Assembly: GCF_000305495.1 (NCBI RefSeq)
Contig: NZ_AJTN02000225.1
Location: 1-40,656, forward strand
Direction of reading: 5' to 3'
DNA: 40,656 nucleotides
Source: Peribacillus psychrosaccharolyticus ATCC 23296
Lineage (GTDB): Bacteria > Bacillota > Bacilli > Bacillales > DSM-1321
Shown: piece after piece, positions 1 to 9,139 of the stretch
How positions within the stretch are numbered: position 1 is the stretch's first letter
How the letters are laid out: each line of letters starts with the position of its first letter
Program-made: the position numbers and the translations under genes
The notes under the pieces: generated by a model
The model's database searches: none
Seen by the model: only the letters and a program-made list of their open reading frames with translations
Told to the model about the DNA's origin: nothing

Positions 1-1
1 A

Positions 2-1510
2 AAGGTTGAAAATAGCCGGGAAGAAGATATGATTACCTCTCCATCTCATATCGGACTGGAAGCTTCGGTTAAATTAGGCTGTACAAAAACCGGATTGCTT
101 ACGGTTGCTGAACTAACCTATCTATGGGATGGAGGGGCTTATGCTGATAAGGCTTCCGATCTTAGTCGAGCAGGTGCGGTTGATTGCACCGGTCCTTACA
201 AGATTAATCATATTTGGTGTGATTCTCTCTGTATGTATACCAATCATCCCTATGCGACCCCTTATCGAGGCTTTGCCCATTCTGAGGTGTTATTTGCTTT
301 TGAGAGAACAATGGATTCACTTGCTAAAAAGATCGAAATGGATCCTATGGAATTTCGGAGAATCAATGCCATTCTCCCTGGGCACACGACACCTACCCAA
401 GTGAAGTTGAATTCCAGTACAGTAGGCAACCTGCCTGCGTGCATCAGTCAGCTAAAGAAGCATATGCAATGGGAAAAAGGACAGTTAATTAAAGTAAACG
501 GCAGGAAACTGATTGCTAAAGGGATTGCGTGTGTATGGAAAACATCCACCATCGATACAAATGCCAGTTCCGGAGTCTTATTAACCTTTAATTATGATGG
601 AAGTGTCAACCTAATCTCGGGAGTTGTTGAGATTGGTACGGGAACTAAAACGATACTAGCCCAAATAGCTGCTGACAAATTGAAGATGGACATCAATCGA
701 GTAAACGTTCAAATGGAGGTAAACACACAAAGTACTCCAGAACACTGGAAAACAGTAGCGAGCCGAGGAACATTTATGGCGGGCAGGGCCGTTATTCAGG
801 CTGCTGACGACGCGCTTATGCAACTAAAGAGTCTTGCCGCTAATGTGTTAAGAGCACCTGTCGAAGACATGGAAGTTGATCAAGAAAGGATCTATTTACG
901 GGACGATCCAGCAATGGGCTTTACCTATCAGCAGCTAGCATATGGGTATACATTTCCTGACGGAAATTCAATTGGCGGACAAATCATTGGCAAAGGTCAT
1001 TACATGCTTCGTCATATGACAACTCTTGATCCTGAAAGCGGTGCTGGCAGACCAGGACCTGAATGGACCGTTGGTGCACAAGGCGTGGAAATCGAATATG
1101 ACAGGTATGATTATACCTATAGAATTTTAAAAGCTATCTCCGTCATTGATGCAGGACAGGTTTTAAACCAAAAAGCAGCAGAAGGACAAATCATGGGTGC
1201 GATGAGTATGGGGCTTGCTTTTGCTGGGCGTGAGACATTCTATTTTGATTATCTGGGCCGGGTGCTGAATCATCAGCTTCGAACCTATAGACCCTTAAGG
1301 TATGGAGAAAATCCTGAGTATATTTGTGACTTCATCGAAACGCCGCAAGTAGATGCTCCATATGGTGCAAGGGGCCTCGGTGAACATGGACTCCTTGGAA
1401 TGCCGGCTGCACTGGGAAACAGTTTATCACTGGCCGCTGGAACCTCGTTAAATCAGCTGCCATTACTTCCTGAACAGATTTGGGTGAGGAAGAACGGGAG
1501 AATACGCTGA
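2..1510 (+). CDS. Xanthine dehydrogenase-family molybdopterin-binding subunit, 5'-truncated by window edge
   Basis: The reading frame is open to the left window edge, so the N-terminal part is missing and about 502 residues remain. The sequence has the look of the large Mo-cofactor subunit of the xanthine oxidase family: a substrate-channel segment (TPYRGFAHSEVLFAFERTMD), a GTGTKT stretch in the cofactor-binding half, and the C-terminal GARGLGEHG, where the Glu corresponds to the family's catalytic base. Enzymes of this family hydroxylate purines or other N-heterocycles and pass electrons to FAD and 2Fe-2S partners. Those two subunits follow directly, the first overlapping this stop codon (TGATG). 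The substrate cannot be deduced: pucD-like purine oxidation is possible, but the true substrate may be another heterocycle or aldehyde. The family call is secure; the specific enzyme is not. Confidence 0.88.
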   Translation, partial: KVENSREEDMITSPSHIGLEASVKLGCTKTGLLTVAELTYLWDGGAYADKASDLSRAGAVDCTGPYKINHIWCDSLCMYTNHPYATPYRGFAHSEVLFAFERTMDSLAKKIEMDPMEFRRINAILPGHTTPTQVKLNSSTVGNLPACISQLKKHMQWEKGQLIKVNGRKLIAKGIACVWKTSTIDTNASSGVLLTFNYDGSVNLISGVVEIGTGTKTILAQIAADKLKMDINRVNVQMEVNTQSTPEHWKTVASRGTFMAGRAVIQAADDALMQLKSLAANVLRAPVEDMEVDQERIYLRDDPAMGFTYQQLAYGYTFPDGNSIGGQIIGKGHYMLRHMTTLDPESGAGRPGPEWTVGAQGVEIEYDRYDYTYRILKAISVIDAGQVLNQKAAEGQIMGAMSMGLAFAGRETFYFDYLGRVLNHQLRTYRPLRYGENPEYICDFIETPQVDAPYGARGLGEHGLLGMPAALGNSLSLAAGTSLNQLPLLPEQIWVRKNGRIR

Positions 1511-2349
1511 TGTTATCCTATAATTTTGATTATTATCAACCAAAATCGATAGATGAGGCAGTTGGTCTTTACCAAACATTAAAGGCAGAAGAAAAAAAGC
1601 CAATATATTATAGCGGGGGTACGGAAATTATCACTCTCGGCAGACTGAATCTTGTCAAAACTGGAGCCGTCATCGATTTAAAAGGGATTCCAGAGTGCAT
1701 GGAATATACGCTTCATAATCATCAGCTGATCATTGGTTCAGCTTTAAGCTTGAATACCTTTGAAGAAAATCGTCTATTTCCGTTGTTAACCCTTACTTCC
1801 AAAGAAATAGCTGATTATACATCTAGAAATAAAATTACCCTTGGTGGAAACATATGCGGACAAATTTTTTATCGAGAAGCGGTACTTCCCTTTTTATTAA
1901 CAGATAGCTATGTGACGATAGCAGGACCTAATGGAATTAGGAAGGCAGCGATTAATGAGATCTTTTATTGTACATTACAACTAGAAGAAGGAGAATTTCT
2001 CGTTCAGATTGCAACAGAAGAAAAATTTCTCATGGCACCCCATCTTAGTGTGAAAAAACGAAAACAGTGGGATACCGGATATCCATTGATAACGGTGGCT
2101 GCTTTAAAAAAAGATGAAGAAATTAGATTTGCATTCAGCGGCCTCTGCCCATATCCATTCCGCTCAAAACAAATAGAAACCATACTGAATAACCAAGATT
2201 TATCCTATAAAGACCGTATTTCAACCTCTTTTCAGTATTTACCAAAGCCAATCCTAAATGATACTGAGGGCTCGAGCGGCTATCGAATGTTTGTTTTAGA
2301 AACCACACTTACCAACATTTTCTCCGTTTTAGGTGGTGAAGAAAAATGA
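1510..2349 (+). CDS. FAD-binding subunit of xanthine dehydrogenase-type molybdenum hydroxylase
   Basis: A 279-residue protein of the CoxM/PucC type that carries FAD and relays electrons between the 2Fe-2S centres and the acceptor. The N-terminus (YQPKSIDEAVGLYQ) is typical of the family. YYSGGTEI near residue 38 and GGNICGQ near residue 115 sit where the two FAD-pyrophosphate loops are expected. I chose the ATG overlapping the upstream stop (TGATG), with GGGAG nine bases upstream; an in-frame ATG 30 bases earlier lies inside the previous gene. The next gene overlaps it by 4 bases (ATGA), so the three subunits are probably translationally coupled. The second FAD loop, GNICGQ, is a little divergent from the usual GN(L/I)xxxSP pattern. 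Confidence 0.86.
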   Translation: MLSYNFDYYQPKSIDEAVGLYQTLKAEEKKPIYYSGGTEIITLGRLNLVKTGAVIDLKGIPECMEYTLHNHQLIIGSALSLNTFEENRLFPLLTLTSKEIADYTSRNKITLGGNICGQIFYREAVLPFLLTDSYVTIAGPNGIRKAAINEIFYCTLQLEEGEFLVQIATEEKFLMAPHLSVKKRKQWDTGYPLITVAALKKDEEIRFAFSGLCPYPFRSKQIETILNNQDLSYKDRISTSFQYLPKPILNDTEGSSGYRMFVLETTLTNIFSVLGGEEK

Positions 2350-2825
2350 ATAGTTATTCTGCAAATCGATTGAAGATTACTCTTAATATAAACAGCGAAA
2401 TGTACGAAAAAGAAATCCTTGCCTCTGATACATTGCTGTCTGTACTGCGAGACAAACTCGGGCTTACCGGAGCAAAACCTGGCTGTTTAAATGGGGACTG
2501 CGGAGCTTGCACGGTCATTATTGATAAACGACCAATGAAATCGTGTATGCTATTAGCGGTAGAGGCATTTGATACAGAAATCCTGACCATTGAAGGCCTG
2601 AAGGATACTCCGATTCAAAGAGCATTTGTTGAGCAATTTGCTTTCCAATGTGGGTATTGCACTCCTGGATTTATCTTAATTTGCCACGCTCTGCTACTTA
2701 CTGATCACCATCCTACAAATGAAAAAATAACCACCTGGCTTTCTTCAAATATTTGTCGTTGTACTGGCTATCAAGAAATTGAAAACGCTCTACGTTCTGT
2801 AATCAATTCCTTGCCTTTAGAGTGA
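2346..2825 (+). CDS. 2Fe-2S subunit of xanthine dehydrogenase-type molybdenum hydroxylase
   Basis: A 159-residue small subunit with two [2Fe-2S] domains. The plant-ferredoxin-like cluster is bound by C47, C52, C55 and C67 (CLNGDCGAC and a downstream SC). The alpha-helical domain has C102-x2-C105 (CGYCTPG) and C137-x-C139 (CRCTG). All eight family cysteines are present, so the protein should be functional. It relays electrons from the Mo centre to FAD. The start overlaps the preceding FAD subunit by 4 bases and the gene completes the order Mo, FAD, FeS. Subunit composition alone does not separate purine oxidation from CO or nicotinate-type hydroxylases. Confidence 0.93.
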   Translation: MNSYSANRLKITLNINSEMYEKEILASDTLLSVLRDKLGLTGAKPGCLNGDCGACTVIIDKRPMKSCMLLAVEAFDTEILTIEGLKDTPIQRAFVEQFAFQCGYCTPGFILICHALLLTDHHPTNEKITTWLSSNICRCTGYQEIENALRSVINSLPLE

Positions 2826-2869
2826 CATTTTTTGTTGCCCTGAATAAACTGCCTATATGGGGTGTGGTG

Positions 2870-3304
2870 ATGGTGAATGGTAACGATTTAACAGTAGTTC
2901 ACTCGCTGCAGCGCAGTCTAGATTATACTGCAGCAATCCTCTTATTAACGGGACAAATCACAATCATCGGTGTGTTCGTAAGGCCCAATAGGTTTAGTTT
3001 ATCGACAGGCGGACCACTTTTTGGAGGTAAACGTTTAGAGGGTATAAACGGCTCAAAAGCAGTAACAGTGTTTATAGATATTTTGGATATTATTGTTGCA
3101 GTTTTAATAATCATAGATGAAATAAATGTGACAGGATCCTTTGTTTCATCCAGTGAATTTGCCATTAATGTTTCCGGACCTATCTTTGGTTATCCTAAAG
3201 TACTTCCAGCTTTGCCCATTGAAGAGCATACCTTTTTTCATACAATTGTTAATAACCATTTTCAGGTTCCATCTGAATTAATGACTAAGTTAAGGGGGGA
3301 CTGA
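2870..3304 (+). CDS. Unrecognised hydrophobic protein with an internal duplication
   Basis: A 144-residue protein that I do not recognise. It is built of two related units with a period of about 55 residues: residues 21-56 align without gaps with 76-111 at 11 of 36 identities. Each unit ends in a GGPLFGG / SGPIFGY motif after a very hydrophobic strand-like segment (AAILLLTGQITIIGVFV; VAVLIIIDEINVTGSFV). The alternating hydrophobic pattern with Gly and Pro turns looks more like beta structure than classical membrane helices. The start at 2870 has GGGGTG five bases upstream; an alternative GTG at 2822 would overlap the FeS-subunit stop by 4 bases and add 16 residues but has no visible Shine-Dalgarno. 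It shares the operon with the molybdenum hydroxylase by position; no function is proposed. Confidence 0.6.
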   Translation: MVNGNDLTVVHSLQRSLDYTAAILLLTGQITIIGVFVRPNRFSLSTGGPLFGGKRLEGINGSKAVTVFIDILDIIVAVLIIIDEINVTGSFVSSSEFAINVSGPIFGYPKVLPALPIEEHTFFHTIVNNHFQVPSELMTKLRGD

Positions 3305-3309
3305 GCAAA

Positions 3310-3549
3310 ATGTCGTTAACAGATATCCCCACAGTGAAGGGGTCTAAGTACAGTCCTTTTCTGTTAGCACTCCCAATTGTTATCTTCATCTTTTTTTTAC
3401 TCAACAAAAATCATCAGACCAATAATCATAATAAGACCATGTCTAACCATTCTGTATATCTAAATAGCGTCATATCAATAGTCATAGAGAAAATGCATAA
3501 AACAAAGCCGCCTTTCCAAAATGATAAGCGGCTTTGTTTTATTTTATAA
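3310..3549 (+). CDS. Small single-TM hypothetical protein overlapping a terminator
   Basis: A 79-codon frame beginning 6 bases after the previous stop, with GGGGGA nine bases upstream. Residues 16-32 form one strongly hydrophobic segment (FLLALPIVIFIFFLL), followed by an Asn/His-rich stretch. The last third reads through a strong intrinsic terminator hairpin, which is unusual for a real gene and suggests that the true protein is shorter, mutated at its end, or absent. I do not recognise it. Doubtful. Confidence 0.3.
   Translation: MSLTDIPTVKGSKYSPFLLALPIVIFIFFLLNKNHQTNNHNKTMSNHSVYLNSVISIVIEKMHKTKPPFQNDKRLCFIL
3499..3545 (+). terminator. Intrinsic terminator of the molybdenum hydroxylase operon
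   Basis: Thirteen-base perfect stem (AAAACAAAGCCGC / GCGGCTTTGTTTT, arms 3499-3511 and 3528-3540) followed by TTTTATTTTAT. It closes the operon and lies inside the 3' end of the small ORF. Confidence 0.85.
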
Positions 3550-3965
3550 GGATAGACATTATCTATGAAGGTGAACGATTGCTAGTAAAGTGTTTTCAGA
3601 CGAACGTATTTTAAGGGAATAAAGAAGCTATAAATCTTTGTAGAAGGCCAGTACAGACTCAAAATAAGTCCACGAAAATTATCTGTATATACTATTATGA
3701 ATTTCTAAAAAGTAAAAAACCTTACCACCCTTTGTTCCAGTTTTTAAGTAGAAAATAGAATCTTCACACAAGAGTTTTACCTTAATTTTAGTCGTATTTA
3801 AAAAAAGGTTTCACAATCTTCATTTGAAAAAGCTGAAAATATAGATTATTCTAGGTACTAGTATCTCTTTCAATTAGCTAAAACCTTTTCCTAGTTATAC
3901 GTACAAATGAATATAAATAATCCATGGCTTAGAGTTAGTTTTGGGTTGGAGGCTGTTACCCTAGT
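3550..3965. other. AT-rich intergenic region upstream of araR
   Basis: About 416 bases with no convincing coding frame. It holds an AraR-like box near its right end (3893-3908) and a TATAAA just after it that could be a -10 element. The ribosome binding site GGAG is at about 3948-3951, rather far (about 14 bases) from the araR ATG. Nothing else was recognised. Confidence 0.5.
3893..3908 (+). promoter_or_regulatory. AraR-like operator upstream of araR
   Basis: AGTTATACGTACAAAT matches the AraR consensus ATTTGTACGTACAAAT at 14 of 16 positions; the right half-site is perfect. It lies 58 bases before the araR start, as expected for autoregulation. Confidence 0.7.
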
Positions 3966-5044
3966 ATGAAAAAATACGAACAAGTAAAGCAGGCTATCAA
4001 ATCGTTTATCTTAAATGGGAAATATCTGCCTCATCAGCGGATTAACTCGGAATCAGAATTAACCGTCCATTTTGGTGTAAGCAGGCATACGGTAAGAAAA
4101 GCGATCAATGATCTTGTCAATGAAGGCTGGTTATACACAGAGCAAGGTTCAGGAACGTATTGTGCAGATCGGGAAGCTGTCAGTCATTCTACTGAAAAAA
4201 CAATTGCTCTCGTGACGACGTACATATCAAATTATATCTTCCCGCAGATTATTAATGGAGCGGAATCGTATTTAAGTAGTATGGGATACAATTTACAGCT
4301 TTATAGTACTAATAACGATGTCACCAAAGAGAGAATTTGTTTAGAAAAAATCCTAGGCAGCCATATATCGGGTCTGATTGTGGAGCCTACAAAAAGTAAT
4401 TATTATAATCCTAATTTAACGTATTACCTGAATCTTGAAAGAAGAAAAACTCCCTATCTTATGCTGAACGCGTATTATCCAGAATTGAATCCTTATAGCT
4501 TAACACTTGACGATGAGTTAGGCGGTTATCTAGCCGTAGAACATTTACTGAAGCTTGGACATACAAGAATTGCCGGTTTATTTAAAACGGATGATCTACA
4601 AGGTGTCAGGAGGATGCAAGGGTTTATCCGTGCTCACCGCACCTATCAAGTGCCGATCTTACCGGAAATGATCGTTCCCTATACAACGAAAGAAAAATCA
4701 CAAAAGCAGCAGACCTTTTTAAATCTCTTATGAAAGCGGAAGTTCGTCCTACTGGTTTATTTTGTTACAACGATGAAATTGCCTTAAGAATGCTCGATAT
4801 AATTCGAGAAATGGGGATGAATGTACCGGAGGATTTATCGGTAGTAGGATTTGATGACTCTAATCTAGCTACTGCTTCGGAAGTGAAGCTTACATCAGTG
4901 AAGCATCCTCAATTTGAAATGGGACGTCAAGCTGCTGAAACGATTATTCAGTTAATTGAATGCAAAGATCAAATCAAGGATCCTAGTATTCTCTATAAAC
5001 CAGAATTAGTCATTCGAAAGTCTACAAAAAAATATATGTGCTAA
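3966..5044 (+). pseudogene. araR: AraR-type GntR/LacI arabinose-operon repressor, frameshifted
   Basis: Reading frames 3966-4733 and 4730-5044 together encode a full-length AraR homologue of about 360 residues. The N-terminal 70 residues are a GntR winged helix (KYEQVKQAIKSFIL...SRHTVRKAINDLV); the rest is a LacI/GalR-type periplasmic-binding fold with the C-terminal CYNDEIALRMLD and VGFDDSNLA blocks. The frame must shift by -1 (one base missing) around 4691-4713, where AAAAA and AAAA runs occur; adding one A restores continuous homology (TTKEKSQK joined to AADLFKSLMK). AraR represses L-arabinose uptake and use genes and releases DNA on binding arabinose. The AraR-like boxes upstream of this gene and of the transporter agree with the call. 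If the indel is real, the ligand-binding domain is truncated and the transporter would be derepressed; if it is a sequencing error, the gene is intact. Confidence 0.85.
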
Positions 5045-5049
5045 GTGGT

Positions 5050-5078
5050 AAACCTCCTTCTATAATGGAGGTTTTTTT
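5050..5078 (+). terminator. Intrinsic terminator of araR
   Basis: AAACCTCC / GGAGGTTT stem (5050-5057, 5067-5074) followed directly by a T-run, starting six bases after the araR stop codon. Confidence 0.85.
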
Positions 5079-5101
5079 CATATAATCAATAAAAAGGAAA
5101 A

Positions 5102-5117
5102 AATTGTCCGCACAAGT
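5102..5117 (+). promoter_or_regulatory. AraR-like operator 1 of the sugar transporter operon
   Basis: AATTGTCCGCACAAGT matches ATTTGTACGTACAAAT at 12 of 16 positions and is itself near-palindromic. Its centre is 32 bases from the centre of the next box. Confidence 0.6.
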
Positions 5118-5133
5118 AAAATTTTAGTAGATT

Positions 5134-5149
5134 ACTTGTACTAATAAGT
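5134..5149 (+). promoter_or_regulatory. AraR-like operator 2 of the sugar transporter operon
   Basis: ACTTGTACTAATAAGT matches the AraR consensus at 11 of 16 positions with a good left half (TTGTAC). It sits just upstream of a TATGAT -10-like hexamer at 5152-5157, so binding would block the promoter. The 32-base centre spacing to box 1 is three helical turns, suiting cooperative binding. Confidence 0.55.
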
Positions 5150-5161
5150 AGTATGATAAAA

Positions 5162-5176
5162 ATGGAAGCGAATACA
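5162..5176 (+). promoter_or_regulatory. cre site (CcpA binding) upstream of the sugar transporter
   Basis: ATGGAAGCGAATACA fits the cre pattern WTGNAANCGNWNNCW at every defined position. It lies just downstream of the presumed -10 element, where CcpA represses transcription in the presence of glucose. Confidence 0.7.
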
Positions 5177-5264
5177 TTTCAGAACTATCTCTATTTTCTT
5201 TCTATTAACATAACGTTAAAGATAGATGGTAGTGATAACTAATTCTAAGGGAGAGAAAAAATTT

Positions 5265-6344
5265 ATGAAGAAATTACTAGCCTCGTTATTTATGCTTGTC
5301 ATGATTTTCACGCTAGCCGCTTGTGGCAGTGATGAAAAATCCGGCGGAAAAGAAAGCGGTTACGTAGGAATCTCTATGCCTACCAAATCATCAGAACGCT
5401 GGGTCGGTGACGGGAAAAATATGAAAAAAGAATTTGAAAAGTTAGGCTATAAAACTGATCTGCAATATGGGGAAGATGTTATCGAGAACCAAGTTTCTCA
5501 AATTGAGAATATGATCACTAAGGGTGTTGATATTTTAGTTGTAGCACCTATTGATGGAGAATCATTAACAGACGTTTTAAAGAAAGCCGGAGATGAGGAT
5601 ATCAAAGTTATTTCTTATGACCGACTTATTAAGGGAACAGATAATATCAGCTACTATGCAACGTTTGATAACTTTAAAGTTGGTGTTTTACAAGGGCAAT
5701 ATATTGTTGACAAGCTTGGTCTTGAAGATGGAAAAGGACCTTTCAATATTGAATTATTCGGCGGATCTCCTGATGATAACAATGCGTACTTCTTCTTTGA
5801 TGGTGCTATGTCAATCTTGCAGCCGTATATTGATTCCAAGAAATTAGTTGTACAAAGCGGACAAACGGATATGAAGCAAGTAGCTACATTACGTTGGGAC
5901 GGAGCAACTGCTCAATCAAGAATGGATAATCTATTAAGTTCTAAATATTCCTCTGAGCGCGTAGATGCAGTTTTATCTCCTTTTGATGGGATCAGCATTG
6001 GCATTATTTCTTCATTAAAAGGTGTAGGCTATGGTTCAACTAGTAAACCCCTGCCGATTATTACAGGACAAGACGCTGAGCTTGCCTCTGTCAAATCAAT
6101 CATTGCTGGTGAGCAAACTCAAACCATTTATAAAGATACGAGAGCTTTGGCTAAACAAGCAGTAGCAATGGCTGATGCCGTTCTTAAAGGTAAAGAAGCG
6201 GAAGTTAACGATGAAAAAACGTATGATAATGGTAAATTAGTGGTTCCAGCTTATCTATTAGATCCTGTCGTTGTTGATAAAGAAAACTATGAAGAAATAC
6301 TAATCGACGGTGGATATTATACAAAAGAACAACTAGGTCAATAA
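5265..6344 (+). CDS. Sugar ABC transporter substrate-binding lipoprotein (ChvE/XylF type)
   Basis: A 359-residue extracytoplasmic binding protein. A lipoprotein signal peptide ([19 protein letters not shown]) ends in the lipobox LAAC, so Cys would be lipidated and the protein anchored to the outer face of the membrane. The mature part is a periplasmic-binding-protein type I fold resembling the multiple-sugar receptor ChvE/XylF ([30 protein letters not shown]). Members bind aldoses such as arabinose, galactose or xylose; the AraR-type regulator next door suggests L-arabinose, as an inference. I chose the ATG at 5265 with AAGGGAGAG about nine bases upstream over an in-frame start 39 bases earlier that would bury the signal peptide. 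It is the first gene of the operon with ATPase, permease and an aldo/keto reductase. Confidence 0.92.
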   Translation: MKKLLASLFMLVMIFTLAACGSDEKSGGKESGYVGISMPTKSSERWVGDGKNMKKEFEKLGYKTDLQYGEDVIENQVSQIENMITKGVDILVVAPIDGESLTDVLKKAGDEDIKVISYDRLIKGTDNISYYATFDNFKVGVLQGQYIVDKLGLEDGKGPFNIELFGGSPDDNNAYFFFDGAMSILQPYIDSKKLVVQSGQTDMKQVATLRWDGATAQSRMDNLLSSKYSSERVDAVLSPFDGISIGIISSLKGVGYGSTSKPLPIITGQDAELASVKSIIAGEQTQTIYKDTRALAKQAVAMADAVLKGKEAEVNDEKTYDNGKLVVPAYLLDPVVVDKENYEEILIDGGYYTKEQLGQ

Positions 6345-6356
6345 TCTAACATATAT

Positions 6357-6396
6357 GGATACTGCCGGCGCATCGCTTTCCCGTCAGGCAGTGTCC
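6357..6396 (+). promoter_or_regulatory. Intercistronic stem-loop after the binding-protein gene
   Basis: GGATACTGCC and GGCAGTGTCC form a 10-base stem with one G-T wobble and a 20-base loop. It is not followed by a T-run, so it is more likely a 3'-end stabiliser or partial attenuator that raises binding-protein mRNA over the ATPase and permease than a terminator. Confidence 0.5.
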
Positions 6397-6421
6397 AAAA
6401 ATATGAGGCGGGGTGAAGTCA

Positions 6422-7960
6422 TTGTCATCAGTACTATTGGAAATGAAAAATATTACTAAAACATTTCCGGGCGTTAAAGCGTTAAATGACGTGAATTTAC
6501 AAATTAAAGAAGGGGAAATTCATGCATTATGTGGAGAAAATGGTGCAGGGAAATCAACCTTAATGAAAGTACTAAGCGGTGTGTACCCGCATGGTAGTTA
6601 TACAGGAGATATTCTATTTTCAAATGAAGTCTGTGAATTTAAAGATATAAAACAAAGTGAAAACCTAGGAATCGTCATTATACATCAAGAACTAGCTCTT
6701 ATTCCTTTTTTATCAATTGCAGAAAATATCTTTCTTGGTAACGAGCAAGCAAAAAATGGAATCATTAATTTTAATGCAACCATTGCTAAGACAAAGGATT
6801 TATTAAATGTTGTTGGGTTAAAAGAATCACCAAACACGCCCATTAACCAGTTAGGTGTTGGTAAGCAGCAACTGGTCGAAATAGCAAAAGCACTTTCTAA
6901 AAAAGTGAAATTATTAATACTTGATGAACCAACAGCAGCATTAAATGAGGACGATAGTGAAAATCTGCTTAACTTACTCCTTGAATTCAAAAAACAAGGG
7001 ATGACCTCTATCATTATTTCTCACAAGCTAAATGAGATTGCTAGGGTTGCAGATTCGATTACCATACTACGTGACGGGAAATCAATAGAAACACTTGATA
7101 TGAAGAAAGATCTTGTTACAGAGGACCGTATTATTAAAGGAATGGTTGGCCGGGACTTAACGAATCGTTATCCTGATCATACGCCTAATATTGGAGAAAC
7201 GATTTTTGAAGTTCGGAATTGGGAAGTTCAAGATCCGGCTAATCCGGACAGAAACATTGTGGAAGACGTCAGCTTTTCTATCCGCAGCGGTGAGATTGTA
7301 GGAATAGCTGGATTAATGGGAGCCGGACGAACCGAGCTTGCCATGAGTATTTTTGGGAAAGCCTACGGTAAGAAAATTACCGGACAGCTGTTTAAAGATG
7401 GAAAAGAACTGAAACTTACAGACATAACCCAAGCAATCAACAACGGAATTGCTTATGTGACAGAAGATCGCAAACAGTACGGTCTGGTTTTAGAAGAAGA
7501 TATCAAGACGAATATTACCTTAGCTAATTTGAAAAAGGTTGCAAAGAAAACGGTTGTCAATGGTCATCAAGAAGTGATAGAGGCAGAAAAGTACCGAAAA
7601 CAAATGAATATAAAAAGTCCAAGCATTCTGCAGAAAACAATGAACCTAAGCGGGGGAAATCAACAAAAAGTGATTTTGAGCAAGTGGATGTTTACTGAAC
7701 CGGATATTCTTATCCTAGATGAGCCGACGCGCGGTATTGATGTCGGTGCTAAGTATGAAATCTATTCTATTATTAATACATTAGCTGACCAAGGCAAGGG
7801 CGTCCTTATCATTTCGTCAGAGTTACCTGAAATACTAGGGATATCTGATCGTATTTACGTAATGAGAGAAGGCAAATTTACCGCTGAATTCACTAGAGAA
7901 GATGCTACACAAGAAAAAATAATGAAATATATGACTAGAACTGGGGTGGAGCAGCAATGA
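6422..7960 (+). CDS. Sugar ABC transporter ATP-binding protein, two ATPase domains (XylG/GguA type)
   Basis: A 512-residue cytoplasmic ATPase with two tandem ABC domains. The first has Walker [10 protein letters not shown] near residue 38, and [11 protein letters not shown]. The second has the degenerate P-loop GLMGAGRTE, signature LSGGNQQKV and [13 protein letters not shown]; a degenerate second P-loop is normal in the carbohydrate-uptake type 2 family. I chose TTG at 6422 because GGGGTGA lies about six bases upstream and the N-terminus then matches the family ([17 protein letters not shown]); GTG at 6413 is the alternative. It overlaps the permease gene by 4 bases. Confidence 0.92.
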   Translation: MSSVLLEMKNITKTFPGVKALNDVNLQIKEGEIHALCGENGAGKSTLMKVLSGVYPHGSYTGDILFSNEVCEFKDIKQSENLGIVIIHQELALIPFLSIAENIFLGNEQAKNGIINFNATIAKTKDLLNVVGLKESPNTPINQLGVGKQQLVEIAKALSKKVKLLILDEPTAALNEDDSENLLNLLLEFKKQGMTSIIISHKLNEIARVADSITILRDGKSIETLDMKKDLVTEDRIIKGMVGRDLTNRYPDHTPNIGETIFEVRNWEVQDPANPDRNIVEDVSFSIRSGEIVGIAGLMGAGRTELAMSIFGKAYGKKITGQLFKDGKELKLTDITQAINNGIAYVTEDRKQYGLVLEEDIKTNITLANLKKVAKKTVVNGHQEVIEAEKYRKQMNIKSPSILQKTMNLSGGNQQKVILSKWMFTEPDILILDEPTRGIDVGAKYEIYSIINTLADQGKGVLIISSELPEILGISDRIYVMREGKFTAEFTREDATQEKIMKYMTRTGVEQQ

Positions 7961-9120
7961 AGACGCTTGCTAGTTTGTTCAAAAATAATTTACGACAGTA
8001 TGGTATGGTACTCGCATTAGTCCTAATTATGATTCTTTTTCAAATTTTAACAGAAGGTGTTCTATTAAAACCGATTAATATAACGAACTTAATTCTTCAA
8101 AACAGCTATATTCTTGTTCTAGCGATTGGTATGCTTCTCGTAATTATCCTCGGGCATATTGATCTTTCAGTAGGCTCAGTTGTCGCGTTTGTAGGAGCGA
8201 TGTCAGCAATCTTTATGGTAGAAATGAATTTACCTGTATGGCTGTCTGTTGTGCTTTGTCTGATTATCGGTGCATTAATTGGTGCGTGGCAAGGTTTTTG
8301 GGTGGCGTTTTTACGAGTACCGGCGTTCATTGTTACGTTAGCTGGAATGCTGGTTTTCCGCGGCCTTACCATGCTTGTCTTAGATGGACAATCGATTGCA
8401 CCATTCCCAGCGTCATTTCGTCAAATGAGTTCAGGATTTATACCAGGGCTTAATAAGTCGGGTGATTTGGATCTATTAACGATGATTGTGGGAATTGTTA
8501 TTTCACTCATCTTAATCTGGGGGGAAGTAAGAAAAAGGAAACAACAGGCTTCGTATAACTTTGACATCTTGCCAATGTGGTTATTCGCCTTAAAACTAAT
8601 TTTCATTGTAGGCGTGATGAATGTATTTGCTTATTTCCTAGCTTCATATGAAGGAATTCCTAATATCCTTGTCATTTTAGTTGTCTTAATTGTTGTTTAC
8701 TCATTCATTACGAATAGAACGATAGCTGGTCGTCATTTATATGCCCTAGGAGGTAATGAGAAAGCGGCTAAGCTATCTGGGATTAAAACAAAATGGCTGA
8801 CGTTTTGGGTATTTGTGAATATGGGTGTTCTTGCTGCACTATCTGGCTTGTTATTTGCAGCTCGATTGAATGCGGCTACTCCAAAAGCAGGAAACTCTTT
8901 TGAGTTAGACGCGATAGCAGCTGTATTTATCGGCGGAGCTTCTGCATATGGAGGGATAGGAACTGTTATTGGAGCGGTAGTCGGTGGATTGGTTATGGGT
9001 GTCCTTAATAATGGGATGTCTCTCATCGGATTAGGTGTCGATTATCAACAAACAATTAAAGGGTTGGTTCTCTTAATAGCTGTTGGCTTCGACGTATACA
9101 ATAAAAATAAATCATCTTAA
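7957..9120 (+). CDS. Sugar ABC transporter permease (XylH/GguB type)
   Basis: A 387-residue polytopic membrane protein of the BPD_transp_2/ribose-xylose permease family. Family signatures include [16 protein letters not shown] near residue 65 and [19 protein letters not shown] near residue 315. About ten hydrophobic segments are visible, with a soluble loop around residues 185-205. It forms the channel for the binding protein and ATPase encoded upstream. Translation is coupled to the ATPase gene through ATGA. This longer form with a mid-protein insertion is typical of XylH/GguB permeases. Confidence 0.92.
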   Translation: MKTLASLFKNNLRQYGMVLALVLIMILFQILTEGVLLKPINITNLILQNSYILVLAIGMLLVIILGHIDLSVGSVVAFVGAMSAIFMVEMNLPVWLSVVLCLIIGALIGAWQGFWVAFLRVPAFIVTLAGMLVFRGLTMLVLDGQSIAPFPASFRQMSSGFIPGLNKSGDLDLLTMIVGIVISLILIWGEVRKRKQQASYNFDILPMWLFALKLIFIVGVMNVFAYFLASYEGIPNILVILVVLIVVYSFITNRTIAGRHLYALGGNEKAAKLSGIKTKWLTFWVFVNMGVLAALSGLLFAARLNAATPKAGNSFELDAIAAVFIGGASAYGGIGTVIGAVVGGLVMGVLNNGMSLIGLGVDYQQTIKGLVLLIAVGFDVYNKNKSS

Positions 9121-9139
9121 CTAAAGGAGTGATTTCTCT

